DNA of 64,000 nt from Tanticharoenia sakaeratensis NBRC 103193 (GCF_000963885.1 NZ_BALE01000012.1:1-64000); one strand, 5' to 3'. Shown: positions 28,814 through 39,087, counted from the stretch's first letter. The notes: generated by a model not told the origin, from the sequence alone. Made by a program: numbers and translations.

Positions 28814-29962
28814 TCAGCCGGGGCTGATCCCTGCCCGGCGCGAGGCGAGCACAGCCGCGACCCCTGTCAGGGCCAGCCCGGTTCCGGCGATCGACACGGC
28901 CGGATAGCCCAGGCCGGACGACAGGACGACGGCGCCCAAAGCCGCACCAATGGCATTCCCGAGATTGAACGCGCCGATATTGACGGACGACGCGAGCCCC
29001 GGCGCCTCGTGCGCGGCTTCCATCACACGCATCTGCAGCGACGGCATGATCGCGAATGTGGCTGCCCCCCAAAGCAGTGTTGCGAGAAGCGCGCCGGGCA
29101 CCGTTCCCGCCGCGAAGGGATAGGCCAGCAGCATCACACCCAGCACGGGAAAGCCGATGAGCAGCGTGCCGTCACGCGAATGATCGGCACTCCGGCCGCC
29201 GATCGCGTTGCCGATGCTGAACCCGACACCGACCAGCATGAGGGCGATCGTCACGACACTGGCGCTCGCATTCGTCACGTGTTCGAGGATCGGTGCAATA
29301 TAGGTGTAGAGCACGAACATGGCGCCGGCGCCGATTGCTGTGATCGCGAGCGCCGCCAGAACATTGCCGCGCAACAGAACCCGGATTTCCGCCCGCGCAT
29401 CGGGTGGGGGACCGGGCGGGCGCAACGGCAGGGCAATCGACAGGCTCAGCATCGCGATCAGCCCGAGCACAGTCGTCGCAAGGAAAGCGCTGCGCCAGCC
29501 GAAGCTGTCGCCCAGCCACGTTGCGAACGGCACACCGCCGATATTGGCGATGGTCAGCCCCATGAACATGGTCGCGACCGCGCTGCCACGCTTTTCGGGC
29601 GCCACCACACCGGCGGCCTCGACCGCGCCGAGACCGAAGAACGCGCCCTGACAGAAGCTCGTCACCACGCGAGACAGCAGCAGCGTGTCGTAACCGAAGC
29701 TTCCGACCGACATCAGGTTGCCGATCGTATACAGCCCCATCAGCCCGACGAGCGCCTTCTTGCGGCGCACGCCCGCCAGCGCGATCGTCACGATCGGCGC
29801 ACCGATCATCACACCGATCGCATAGGCCGTGATCAGGCCGCCCGCCTTCGGCACCGAGACGCCCATATCGTGCGCAATCACCGGCAGCAGCCCCATGGGC
29901 GAGAATTCGGTGGTGCCGATCGCGAACGATCCCACGGCCAGAGCCAGCAATACTGCGTTCAA
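28814..29962 (-). CDS. MFS exporter, sugar/drug efflux type
   Basis: A 12-helix major facilitator protein of about 382 residues, close to the AraJ/PbuE-like efflux group (opening ALAVGSFAIGTTEFSPMGLLPVIA; GVRRKKALVGLMGLYTIGNLM loop; EKRGSAVATMFMGLTIANIGGVP). PbuE-type members export purines, so nucleobase or base-analogue efflux is a fair guess. I choose the TTG at 29962 since GGAGGG lies 9 bases upstream and the helix starts right after it; an ATG at 30052 would add a hydrophilic extension untypical of the family. It diverges from the aminotransferase gene. Confidence 0.85.
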   Translation of the reverse strand: MNAVLLALAVGSFAIGTTEFSPMGLLPVIAHDMGVSVPKAGGLITAYAIGVMIGAPIVTIALAGVRRKKALVGLMGLYTIGNLMSVGSFGYDTLLLSRVVTSFCQGAFFGLGAVEAAGVVAPEKRGSAVATMFMGLTIANIGGVPFATWLGDSFGWRSAFLATTVLGLIAMLSLSIALPLRPPGPPPDARAEIRVLLRGNVLAALAITAIGAGAMFVLYTYIAPILEHVTNASASVVTIALMLVGVGFSIGNAIGGRSADHSRDGTLLIGFPVLGVMLLAYPFAAGTVPGALLATLLWGAATFAIMPSLQMRVMEAAHEAPGLASSVNIGAFNLGNAIGAALGAVVLSSGLGYPAVSIAGTGLALTGVAAVLASRRAGISPG

Positions 29963-30132
29963 ACCCGATATCCCTCCATACGTCCCCGACCGCCCGATTT
30001 CGAAGGCTTCCCGCGCCTGGAGCTTCGTGCGACGCTCCCGGGCACCATTCATTTCGCATAGCGCCGGATCCGGATCGAACCAACCGCTGCGCCCCATTTT
30101 CCACCTTCTTCCCCGACAGGAAGGCACGCCGC

Positions 30133-31452
30133 ATGTCCAGCTTCTCCAACACCAACCATGACGCGTTCTGGATGCCGTTTTCGGCCAACCGGCAATTCCG
30201 CGCCGACCCGCGGATGCTCGTGTCTGCCAAGGGCATGTACTATCGCGACGACGCGGGGCATGACGTTCTCGACGGCTGCGCGGGCCTGTGGTGCGTCAAT
30301 GCCGGGCACAGCCGTCCGCGCATTGTCGAGGCGGTGCAGAAGACCGTGGCGACGCTGGATTTCGCGCCGGCCTTCCAGATGGGCCATCCGATGGCGTTCG
30401 AGGCTGCCGACCGGCTGGCGAAACTCGCGCCCGGCTCCCTCAATCACGTGATGTTCTGCAACTCCGGCTCGGAAGCGGCCGATACGGCCCTGAAGATCGC
30501 GATCGCGTATCATCGCCTGCGCGGCGAAGGCGCGCGGACGCGGCTGATCGGGCGCGAGCGCGGATATCACGGCGTCGGCTTCGGCGGGATTTCCGTGGGC
30601 GGCATTTCAGGCAATCGCAAGCTGTACGGATCGTTGCTGACCGGCACCGATCATCTGCCCCACACGCTCGACCTCAGGCGCAACGCCTTCACGCGCGGCC
30701 TGCCCGAGCACGGCGCCGAACTTGCGGATGCGCTCGAGCGGATCGTCACCCTTCATGATGCCTCGACCATCGCCGCCGTCATCGTCGAACCGATGGCCGG
30801 TTCCACGGGCGTCCTCCCGCCGCCGGTCGGTTATCTGAAGCGCCTGCGTGACATCTGCACGAAGCACGGCATCCTGCTGATCTTCGACGAGGTCATCACG
30901 GGCTTCGGCCGTCTCGGCGGTCCGGCGTTCGCCGCCGAGAAATACGGCGTGATTCCTGACATCATGACGTGCGCCAAGGGCCTGACCAACGGCACCGTGC
31001 CGATGGGCGCCGCCATTGTCTCGGATCATGTTTTCGAAGCCTTCATGCAGGGACCGGAAACCGCCATCGACCTCCCGCATGGCTATACCTACACGGCGCA
31101 CCCGATCGCCTGTGCCGCAGCCATTGCAACTCTCGACACCTATGCCGAAGAGCATCTGTTCGAACGGGCCGAGATCCTGTCGCCCTATTTCGAAGAGGCG
31201 GCCCACGCACTGCGCGACTGTCCGCATGTCGTGGATATCCGCAATGTCGGCCTTGTTGCCGGTATCGAGCTCGAACCCCGCAACGCACCGACCACGCGCG
31301 CCTATGAAGTCTTCGACCGCGCGTTCCGAAAAGGCGTCCTGCTGCGCTACACGGGCGACATTCTTGCAATTTCTCCGCCACTGATCATCGAAAAGCACGA
31401 AATCGACCGGATCTTCGAGACGATCGCCTCGATCCTGCGCGAAGTGGCCTGA
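30133..31452 (+). CDS. Beta-alanine/omega-amino acid:pyruvate aminotransferase
   Basis: A class III PLP aminotransferase of 439 residues. It begins AFWMPFSANRQFRADPRML, as in omega-amino acid:pyruvate aminotransferases, then CAGLWCVNAGHSRP, SGSEAADTALKIA, RERGYHGVGFGGISVGG, the cofactor Asp in IFDEVITGFGRLG, and the PLP Lys in MTCAKGLTNGTVPMGA. It would convert beta-alanine (or 3-aminoisobutyrate) to the semialdehyde, the fourth step after PreTA, dihydropyrimidinase and ureidopropionase. No semialdehyde dehydrogenase is seen in the window. AGGAAGG lies upstream of the ATG. Confidence 0.9.
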   Translation: MSSFSNTNHDAFWMPFSANRQFRADPRMLVSAKGMYYRDDAGHDVLDGCAGLWCVNAGHSRPRIVEAVQKTVATLDFAPAFQMGHPMAFEAADRLAKLAPGSLNHVMFCNSGSEAADTALKIAIAYHRLRGEGARTRLIGRERGYHGVGFGGISVGGISGNRKLYGSLLTGTDHLPHTLDLRRNAFTRGLPEHGAELADALERIVTLHDASTIAAVIVEPMAGSTGVLPPPVGYLKRLRDICTKHGILLIFDEVITGFGRLGGPAFAAEKYGVIPDIMTCAKGLTNGTVPMGAAIVSDHVFEAFMQGPETAIDLPHGYTYTAHPIACAAAIATLDTYAEEHLFERAEILSPYFEEAAHALRDCPHVVDIRNVGLVAGIELEPRNAPTTRAYEVFDRAFRKGVLLRYTGDILAISPPLIIEKHEIDRIFETIASILREVA

Positions 31453-31678
31453 GGAGCAGCCGCGCGGCTCTTCCATCGCGCGGCCGGCCGGTGTTCGCAC
31501 TGACGGCCGCGGCGGATCTCGGGGACGCACGGGTTTTATTCAGTCGCCCCGTTGTCTCCATGCGGGCTAGGCGCGGTTTCCTGGTCATCGAGGCGCTCGT
31601 GTCCGTCTCGAAACCGTTACGATGTGCCGGCCGGAGACCACTACACGGGCGACCGCCTCTCTGTCACAACGGGAACGA

Positions 31679-33133
31679 ATGCTTCACGAAACGAACATGG
31701 CGGGCGCATCGCCCGATCCCTCGCTCTACAACGAGGACCTTGCTCCGATCCCGTTCGCGCGGCGGGACTGGTCGTGGCTGAACATGGCCACTGTCTGGAT
31801 GGGCATGGTCCACAACATCGTCGTCTACGAGGCGGCAGCCGGGCTGATGGCGCTCGGGTTCTCCGCGTGGGAATGCATGGAAGTCGTGGCTGTCGCCTAC
31901 GTCGTCCTGTTCCTGGCCATGTGGTTCAATGCGCGCGCAGGCACGCGCTACGGCATCCCGTTCTGCGTGCTGATCCGTTCGGCATTCGGTCCGGCAGGGG
32001 CGCAGCTCCCGGTGTTGCTGCGCGGCTTCTGTGCGATCTTCTGGTTCTCGGTGCAGGCCTTTGCCGCGACGCAGGCGGTCGATGCGGTCATCGGTACGGT
32101 ATGGCCGGCATGGAATGCGGCCTCCCTCCACATCCTCGGCATGTCCGCCCACATGTGGGGCGCTGCTGTTCTCGTCTGGGCGCTTCACGCGTGGGTCATG
32201 GGACATGGCGTGTCGCGCATTCGCAACTTCGAGCTCGTGGCGGGGCCTCTGGTCATCCTGATCGGGCTGTTCGCCACGATCTGGGCGCTGAACGTGGCGC
32301 ATGGTCCCGGACCGCTGTTCGCAGTGCCATCGCGGCTGCACGGCATGGCGTTCGTGGGTGCATTCGCATCGGGCGTCACGGGCATGATCGGTATGTGGGC
32401 GACGTTTGCCGTCAACATTCCCGACCTGTCACGCTTCGTACGATCCGAGCGCGACCAGGTGCTGGGACAGGCCATCGGCCTTCCCGTAACGGCGCTGGTC
32501 TTCACGCCGATGGCGATCATCACGACGTCGGCGACGATCATCCTGTTCGGACGACCGATCTGGAACCCTGTCGACCTGCTGCTGGCGCTGCATCATCCGC
32601 TGATCACCGTGTTCGGCGGCGCCGTGATCGTGCTGGCGACGCTATCGGTCAACACGGTCGCGAACATCGTGCCCGCCTGTTACGACCTGATCAATCTGGC
32701 GCCGCGGCGTCTGAACTTTGACCGTGCGGGTCCCCTCGTGATGGCGCTCGGCCTGCTGTTCGCGCCCTGGCTGTGGTTCAACGAGGCCTCCAGCATCTTT
32801 CAGGCCTTGGGCATCATCAGCGGTCTGCTCGGTCCGGTAACCGGCATCATGCTCGCGGACTTCTTCGTGATCCGTCGCCAGTCGCTCGATGTGCCCGCCC
32901 TTTACCAGCGGCACGGGCGCTATGGCGGCCAGCATGGCTGGCATATGCCGGGGCTGATCGCGTTCGTGATCGGCGGAATTGTCGCAGCACTCGGCGAGAT
33001 CGTCCCGGCACTGTCGGCTCTCAATGCGGTCGCATGGTTCGTCGGCGTTGCAGTGGGTGGCGCGATCTATACGGCTCTGGCCTGGAAGAGCGAGCGACGC
33101 GCCGTCACCGACGCGGGTTTGCAGCCGCAATAA
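31679..33133 (+). CDS. NCS1-family nucleobase/allantoin permease
   Basis: About 484 residues and some 12 membrane helices. The NCS1 signature is near the N-terminus: YNEDLAPIPFARRDWSWLNMATVWMGMVHN, then YGIPFCVLIRSAFGPAGAQLP, and in the middle MWATFAVNIPDLSRF. NCS1 carriers import uracil, cytosine, allantoin, hydantoins or purines with H+ or Na+. Substrate cannot be set by sequence alone, but it ends the nucleobase island, so uracil, hydantoin or allantoin are likely. The ATG at 31679 is chosen; a second ATG at 31697 lacks a ribosome binding site. The 226 bases before it show no gene. Confidence 0.9.
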   Translation: MLHETNMAGASPDPSLYNEDLAPIPFARRDWSWLNMATVWMGMVHNIVVYEAAAGLMALGFSAWECMEVVAVAYVVLFLAMWFNARAGTRYGIPFCVLIRSAFGPAGAQLPVLLRGFCAIFWFSVQAFAATQAVDAVIGTVWPAWNAASLHILGMSAHMWGAAVLVWALHAWVMGHGVSRIRNFELVAGPLVILIGLFATIWALNVAHGPGPLFAVPSRLHGMAFVGAFASGVTGMIGMWATFAVNIPDLSRFVRSERDQVLGQAIGLPVTALVFTPMAIITTSATIILFGRPIWNPVDLLLALHHPLITVFGGAVIVLATLSVNTVANIVPACYDLINLAPRRLNFDRAGPLVMALGLLFAPWLWFNEASSIFQALGIISGLLGPVTGIMLADFFVIRRQSLDVPALYQRHGRYGGQHGWHMPGLIAFVIGGIVAALGEIVPALSALNAVAWFVGVAVGGAIYTALAWKSERRAVTDAGLQPQ

Positions 33134-34031
33134 GTCGCGCTCAGATCCCTTCCGGTCGATTTTGTCGTGGCGACAACGCTGCCTTGGACGGGAAAAGGTG
33201 ATGGGTCCGTTACGTCCGATCATAGACGTTGTTAGGCTTATGCTTCCGGCAGTGGGTGCGTCGGTCCAGACAGGTGCTCCTGCATCCTGCCGGTCGATGC
33301 TGTCGGAGGCGCTTTCAACAGGCACTCTCGCTGGAGCGCCGCCAGAATGTCTGGTCGTCGGCCCCATACACCCGGGCATGGCGGAGGCTGTGGTCCGCAA
33401 GGTCTTCGGCACACTGACGGCAGTTGCCCCCATTAGATGCCCCGGTGCGTCGACGGATGCGCCGATATGCCTTTCGGCTCGTCATGACTTCAGGCAGCGT
33501 AAGGCGCGTCGTGTGCGAAATGGTGCCGCCCGGTTTTTATCGGCCGATCTGCCATATCGCGACGGCCGACTGGCCGTCATCGACAGCACTCTGGCCGTTG
33601 GTATTGATGGCGAACGTTGCGATGATGGGTCAGACCCGGGCGACCTGACGTTTTTCGACAACTTAGAGCCGCTGAGAAACTTCGCCGGGTGACGATCGGA
33701 GATAATCGAGCGGCGATCGCAAACCGTTTCGGCGTGCCTCCTTCCGGAAATGCCGAGCACGACTGATACAGCTTTTTGCCTGCGCTGATCGGCTGCAAGA
33801 GCGACGGCGAGCGCAACACGATCACTGGCACTGGCACTGCCTTCGAAATCGCATTCTGAACCCGGCTCCTGAACAAATCGGCCAGCGTGTGGCTTCATCT
33901 GCTACGCGATCCGCGGACGCGCCGATTGGAGGCATCCGCTTCACGCTCGAACAGTCATAGACCACTTCATCCCGCAGCACCGAGAGTCCCAGCCGATCCC
34001 GTCGCCTCCCAATCCCGCAGCGTTTTCGCCG
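33134..34031. other. About 900 bases without a recognisable gene
   Basis: I find no family match in any frame. One open frame on the plus strand, 33201-33692 (163 codons), starts after AAAAGGTG but its composition is poor and its third-position GC looks lower than that of the neighbours. Two overlapping minus-strand frames between 33482 and 33898 are equally unconvincing. The stretch separates the nucleobase island from the P1 peptidase and may be an old gene remnant. Confidence 0.5.
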
Positions 34032-35150
34032 TCAGCCGCGTTCCTTCAGATCATGCCAGGTCTGACCCATCATGCCGGGTGGGAGCGTCGCCGAGAACAC
34101 GCCGCGTGCAATGGCACGGGACAGGACATCGGCGGCAACCGAACCGAGCCGGGCGACCGTCAGAGCGCGGCTCGACCCAGACAGCGTGACCCGGCCGGTC
34201 GACAGGGCAAACACGACATCGCCGTCGAATGGCGAATGCACGGGGCGAATGGCACGCGGGAGCCCGTCCTGCGCCATCATGGCGATGCGCTTGAGTTCAT
34301 CGGGGTCCAGCGCCACGTCGGTTGCGACGCAGGCAATCGTGGTGTTGGCGCGCGCTGCGGGATTGAGCTTCGCATCGCCCCAGTCCTCGCCGTTCACCCG
34401 CGCAGCGCTGGGCCCAAGACCTCCGAATTCCGATCCCACTTCGAATGCGCCGGCCCAGAAATGCCGCGTGCCGGGCACGACAACCGAGCCGAGACAGTTC
34501 ACCGCGGCAATTGCGCCCACCGTCATGCCGTCCGCAGTCCGCCAGGACGCCGAGCCCGTACCGCCTTTCAACGACCCCGCCTGGGCACCGAACCCGGCGC
34601 CCGCCGTGCCGAGCGGGAAGCGGCCTCCGGCTGCGTTGCGAACCGCGTCGATACCCATCGCGCGGTAGGGCGGGGTCAGCCCCCAGTTCTTGTCGCCGCC
34701 ATTCGCGAGATCGAACAGGATTGCCGTCGGCACGATGGGCGACGGCGGAACACCCGGCTGCTTCACGAGCTCGAAGCCACGGCCTTCGGCACCCAGCACC
34801 GACGCCACCCCGTCAGCCCCGGCAAGCCCGTAGACCGAACCGCCGGACAAGGTGATCGCATCCGCCGAGCGAACCAGATTCCAGCCATTGAGCGCATCGG
34901 TCTCGCGTGTGCCGGGGCCGCCGCCACGGACGTCGACCGCGCACGGTGCACGCTGGTCCGGCAGGATGACCGTCAGGCCCGTGCGAACATGGATATCCTG
35001 TGCAAGCCCGACCTTCAGGCCCGCGACATCGGTTATCAGGTTCAGCGGCCCCGGCGCGCCCGGTCCGCCCGGATGCAGGGGGGATGCCGCACCGGCCCGG
35101 TATGCGACTGGCGTTGCAAGGGTCGCGCGCAGGAAAGCCCGTCTGTCCAT
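34032..35150 (-). CDS. P1-family (DmpA/NylC-like) Ntn peptidase
   Basis: A 372-residue self-processing hydrolase of the P1/S58 family, whose members act as L-aminopeptidases, beta-peptidases or nylon-oligomer hydrolases. The precursor cleavage site is expected at Asn269-Thr270 in ARANTTIACVATD, leaving Thr270 as nucleophile, as in NylC. Other motifs: ITDVAGLKVGLAQD and GGSVYGLAGADGV. The N-terminus MDRRAFLRATLATPVAYRAGAA looks like a twin-arginine or Sec signal, so the protein is probably periplasmic. Substrate unknown. It diverges from the secreted phosphoesterase. Confidence 0.87.
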   Translation of the reverse strand: MDRRAFLRATLATPVAYRAGAASPLHPGGPGAPGPLNLITDVAGLKVGLAQDIHVRTGLTVILPDQRAPCAVDVRGGGPGTRETDALNGWNLVRSADAITLSGGSVYGLAGADGVASVLGAEGRGFELVKQPGVPPSPIVPTAILFDLANGGDKNWGLTPPYRAMGIDAVRNAAGGRFPLGTAGAGFGAQAGSLKGGTGSASWRTADGMTVGAIAAVNCLGSVVVPGTRHFWAGAFEVGSEFGGLGPSAARVNGEDWGDAKLNPAARANTTIACVATDVALDPDELKRIAMMAQDGLPRAIRPVHSPFDGDVVFALSTGRVTLSGSSRALTVARLGSVAADVLSRAIARGVFSATLPPGMMGQTWHDLKERG

Positions 35151-35296
35151 TTGGCGTCGTGTCCCTGTCTGTCGCCGGATCGGACGCGGACCATGGCAGG
35201 GGCGACACGCGCCTACAAGATGACATCCCCGTCCCCGTTGACAGGCACCGGCCGGCTCTTCACAGGTTTTTGCGATAGCTGGATCGGGAGCATCTG

Positions 35297-36541
35297 ATGA
35301 CGAAAGCGGGTTTGCGGCTGGCCGCCTTATGTACTTTCGCGGCCTGCGGCGCAGCGCGCGCGGCGACCGGCGGCCTCGAAGGCATGCCGGCCTACGATCA
35401 CGTCGTCATCATCGAGATGGAGAACCGCCAGTACGGCCAGATCATCGATGCCTCGCCCGCGACATCGCCGCACATGACTGCGCTCGCGCATCGCTACAAC
35501 TCGGCTACGCGGTTCTATGGCACGACCCATGTCAGCCAGCCGAATTACATCGCAATGATGGCGGGCGATCAGCACGGCGTCGTCGATGACGACCCGTGGT
35601 ATTGCGAAGCCGATGGCAGCAAGCTTGCCCGCGACCGCGCCATTGTGGCCGGCAAGCCGGACGATGCCGACATGTCGCCCGGCTGCCATCCCGAGCGCGC
35701 ATCGGGCCATTATGTCGCTCATCATTTCCCGGGCGACAGCCTGTTCGGCCAGCTCGGTCGGGCCGGCATCTCATGGGCCATGTATTCCCAGTCGATGCCG
35801 GTCGATCCCGACGGCACGCCACGCCCGGAAATCCCGATGTGGCCGCTCAAATCGGCCAATCCGGATCTCTACAGCCTGTATGCATCGAAACATAATCCGT
35901 CCGTCAATTTCGATGCCGTGCGCACGGCGCCGGATTTTCGCGCGCACAACCGCACCGATGCGCAGTTCTTCGATGATGCAAGCCGGGGAACGCTCCCGCG
36001 CTTTTCCTATGTCGTGCCGGATCTCTGTCATGACGATCACGGGCCCCGTGGAACGCTGACCCATGCATCGGAATGCGTCAGCACGAATGCCGGCCCCTCC
36101 CCGCTCCTGACGACAGGCGACAATTATGTCCAGAAGATCGTGGATGCCGTGCGCGCCTCGCCGCTGTGGCGTTCCAGTCAGAACGTCGCGGTCGTCATCA
36201 CCTATGACGAGGACGATACGGGCAGTGCCGGCGTGCAGGGCTGCTGCGGCTATCAGCCGATAGCGCCCGGAGGGTCGCGGTTCGGCGCGATCAATCAGGG
36301 TGGCGGTCAGATCCCCACCATCGTCATCACCAATCACGGCGTGACCGGCGTACAGGATGCGACGCCGTATAATCATTATGCGCTGTTGCGCACGCTGGAG
36401 GATACGTTCGGCATTTCCGACCATCTCGGTCATGCCGCGCTCAATCCGGCCGTCCAGCCGGCGGACGGTTCGTTCCGGCAGACACCGGTCCTGCCGATGG
36501 TGCCGCTCTTCCGCCTCGCGCCACATGCGGTCACGAACTAG
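35297..36541 (+). CDS. Secreted phosphoesterase (PF04185-type)
   Basis: A 414-residue exported enzyme with signal peptide ending near GAARAAT. The phosphoesterase family pattern is visible: YDHVVIIEMENRQYGQI (metal-binding Glu/Asn), the THVSQPNYIAMMAG segment with catalytic Thr/Ser, VVITYDEDD (two Asp metal ligands) and IPTIVITNHGV, followed by YNHYALLRTLEDTFGI. Members include phospholipase C and acid phosphatases; this one may be a phosphatase for phosphomonoesters. Its stop lies 17 bases inside the next gene, a di-haem cytochrome, so both are co-translated. Confidence 0.87.
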   Translation: MTKAGLRLAALCTFAACGAARAATGGLEGMPAYDHVVIIEMENRQYGQIIDASPATSPHMTALAHRYNSATRFYGTTHVSQPNYIAMMAGDQHGVVDDDPWYCEADGSKLARDRAIVAGKPDDADMSPGCHPERASGHYVAHHFPGDSLFGQLGRAGISWAMYSQSMPVDPDGTPRPEIPMWPLKSANPDLYSLYASKHNPSVNFDAVRTAPDFRAHNRTDAQFFDDASRGTLPRFSYVVPDLCHDDHGPRGTLTHASECVSTNAGPSPLLTTGDNYVQKIVDAVRASPLWRSSQNVAVVITYDEDDTGSAGVQGCCGYQPIAPGGSRFGAINQGGGQIPTIVITNHGVTGVQDATPYNHYALLRTLEDTFGISDHLGHAALNPAVQPADGSFRQTPVLPMVPLFRLAPHAVTN

Positions 36542-37742
36542 CGTCGCATTTCTGGCCGGACTTCTTGCGGCAGGCATCACGGCGCATGCGGCGCCGCTGT
36601 CGCCGAAGGCGCAGCTCGGCCGGAAGCTGTTCTTCGACACCGGCCTGTCAGCCTCCGGCCGGCAATCCTGCGCGTCATGTCATGATCCGGCCAATCACTA
36701 TGCGCCGTCGAACGACCTTCCGGTTCAGCCGGGAGGGGCGCACATGGATCGCCTCGGGTTCCGTGCAACACCGAGCCTGACCTATATCGACCAGATCCCG
36801 CGCTTCAATGCCGACCTCGAAAATCCCGATGGCTCGGCCAGCGGCCCGGCCGGCGGCCAGGACTGGGACGGTCGAAGCAGTTCGATCGCTGACCAGGCGT
36901 TGCGCGTCCTGACAACGCGTTATGAGATGGCCAATAGGAACGAGGACGCGCTTATCCGGCGCGTGCGCGCCAGACCCGATCTGGCGACGGCGTATCGACA
37001 GACATTCGGGCCCGATATCTTCGACGAACCACATGATGCATTCCGCGCGACCGGAAGCGCCCTCGAAGCCTTCATCCTGGAGGACCCGAGCTTTCATCCC
37101 TACACCAGCAAATACGATTTCTATTCGCGCGGACTGGTATCCCTGACGCCGCAGGAGACGCGCGGCATGGCGATCTTCAACGATACCGAGCGGGCGAACT
37201 GTGTGCAGTGCCACACCGCAGGCCTCGGTCCTGCACGTGGCGGTGGAACAACCTCAGGCCAATTCAGCGATTTCTTCCTGCGCAACCTCGGCACGCCACG
37301 CAATCCGGCGATCGACTATCGCGATATCGGGGGGCGCGACCTTGGATTGTGCGGGCCCCTGCGCACCGATCTCTCGCCCACAAAATCCGCGAACAACATC
37401 CGATATTGCGGCATGTTTGCAACGTCCACACTGCGCAATACCGCGACCCGTAAGGTGTTCTTCCACAATGGCGTCTTTCGGTCGTTACGTGACGTCATCG
37501 AATTCTACATCACGCGCGACATCACGCCGCGACGCTGGTTTCATGCTCATGACGGCGACCTGCCCTACGATGATCTGCCGCCCGACATCCGCCGCAACGT
37601 GGACCGTGCGGACATGCCTTTCGCGGCTCAACACCCCGGTGCCAGGCCCGTCATCGCCGAACATCAGGTCGATGATCTTGTCGCGTTCCTCAAGACGCTG
37701 ACGGATGGTTATGACCCGAAGACCGGCAAGACGGCGCCCTGA
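36525..37742 (+). CDS. Di-haem cytochrome c peroxidase/MauG-like protein
   Basis: About 405 residues with a signal peptide ([16 protein letters not shown]) and two c-type haem sites, Cys49-Ala-Ser-Cys52-His53 and Cys226-Val-Gln-Cys229-His230. The N-terminal [25 protein letters not shown] matches bacterial cytochrome c peroxidases of the CcpA/MauG superfamily, which reduce H2O2 or oxidise protein side chains in the periplasm. It begins within the end of the phosphoesterase gene. A link between the two activities is unclear to me. Confidence 0.88.
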   Translation: MRSRTSVAFLAGLLAAGITAHAAPLSPKAQLGRKLFFDTGLSASGRQSCASCHDPANHYAPSNDLPVQPGGAHMDRLGFRATPSLTYIDQIPRFNADLENPDGSASGPAGGQDWDGRSSSIADQALRVLTTRYEMANRNEDALIRRVRARPDLATAYRQTFGPDIFDEPHDAFRATGSALEAFILEDPSFHPYTSKYDFYSRGLVSLTPQETRGMAIFNDTERANCVQCHTAGLGPARGGGTTSGQFSDFFLRNLGTPRNPAIDYRDIGGRDLGLCGPLRTDLSPTKSANNIRYCGMFATSTLRNTATRKVFFHNGVFRSLRDVIEFYITRDITPRRWFHAHDGDLPYDDLPPDIRRNVDRADMPFAAQHPGARPVIAEHQVDDLVAFLKTLTDGYDPKTGKTAP

Positions 37743-37857
37743 AGGCAGACAAAAACCGCTCGGCACGCGCGTCGACCAGCCCGGCCGTTCGGTCATCCTC
37801 GTCGCGCCCGAGCTGAAGCGGCACCAGTGGGGCCTGCCGAAGAAGAAAGCGCTCGCG

Positions 37858-39087
37858 TCAGGATGATCGCATATTCCGGATCGTGCGCGGCAGCAGTGCC
37901 GTGATCGTCGCCAGGACGACAAAAGCCCCGCTGATCCCAAGCATCCCGTCAGCCCCGATCAGACTCGCCATCGGCCCTGCCAGCGCATATCCCGCCGGCA
38001 ACAGACAGATCGAGCCGAACGCGTCATAGGCCCCGATCCGCGCGCGCAGACCGGCGGGAATTTCGCGTGCCAGCAACGTCTCCCACAGCACTCCGAACAA
38101 TGCGCTGCCGATTCCTGCCAGGACGGCAGCACAGACGCAGGCCGCATATGGCAAGGATATCGCCAGCGCCGCCGGGAGAGCCGCGAACGGCACAAACGTG
38201 AGTTGCGCCGCACGAAGCGCATATGTCGGACGCCAGCGCAGCCCGATCAGCCCCCCGATCACCGACCCCACGCCCATTCCACTCAGCACACCGCCCCAGA
38301 GCGAGGCGCCGCGCGACACGTGGGCAAAGTGCCAGGCTCCCAGCACCATCAACGGACCCTACGCCAAAAGGTGGAACAGCGCGAACTGGACGACGGTCAG
38401 CCAGAGCCAGAGCCGCGTCCGAAACGCGTGCCAGCCGGCCACGATCTGGCGCAGGAACCCTCCGTCTTCTTCCTCTTCGGCCGAAAACGACGTGATGGAC
38501 GCGTCTGCTATCAATGCGAGGCACAATGCCGATATTCCATAGCTGGCCGCGTCCGCGGCAACCGCCCATGCAGCACCGCCAGCCGCCACAAGCAGGCCGC
38601 CTATGACCGGTCCGGCCATGTTGCCGGCTGCCTGGGCAATCGAGATCAGGGCATTGGCCCCCTGAACATGCGTCGCCGGCACGAGTTGCGGCACGAGGCC
38701 GCCGCGCGAGGGCATGCAGAAGGCATTTCCGGCTCCCAGAACGGCGGCAAGTGCCATGATGGCGCCGAGCGATCCATGATGAAATGCCAGGAGACAGGCA
38801 AGTGCCGCCTGCGCCGCGCCACAGATGATATCCGCGCCAAGCATGACATGTCGTCGCGGGAGCTGATCGGCAATCGTGCCGCCGGCCAGAATAAGGCCGA
38901 CCAGTGGAATGGTCTCGGCAGTCATGACCCAGCTGGCCTGGGTCGCGTCATGGCCCTGCTCGTAGATCGCAAAGGTCAGTGCGACCGGCACCATGGCGCT
39001 GCCGGTGCAGGACAGCAGATAGCCGCAACAGAACAGGGTAAAAGCAGGATAGCGCAAAGGTCCTGCGCGCTCGACCAGAAATGACAT
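37858..39087 (-). pseudogene. MFS transporter broken by an in-frame amber codon
   Basis: The two halves of one MFS_3 (EntS-like) exporter lie in the same reading frame, split only by a TAG at 38359-38361. The first half (to QFALFHLLA) and the second (PLMVLGAWHFAHVSRGASLWGGVLSGMG) join as FHLLA-stop-GPLMVLG, where Tyr is commonly found, so one base change TAC/TAT to TAG would explain it. Total frame is 410 codons, the normal length of the family, with no frameshift. Unless the stop is suppressed or is a sequencing error, the protein is truncated after six or seven helices. Confidence 0.85.

Noticed and set aside
33482-33898. Transposase remnant in the gene-poor region
   Set aside because: None of the frames shows a DDE or other transposase motif and I found no terminal inverted repeats or target duplications.
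38359-38361. Two separate half-size MFS genes
   Set aside because: Both halves lie in the same frame with only one stop codon and a continuous family alignment across it, so one broken gene is simpler.
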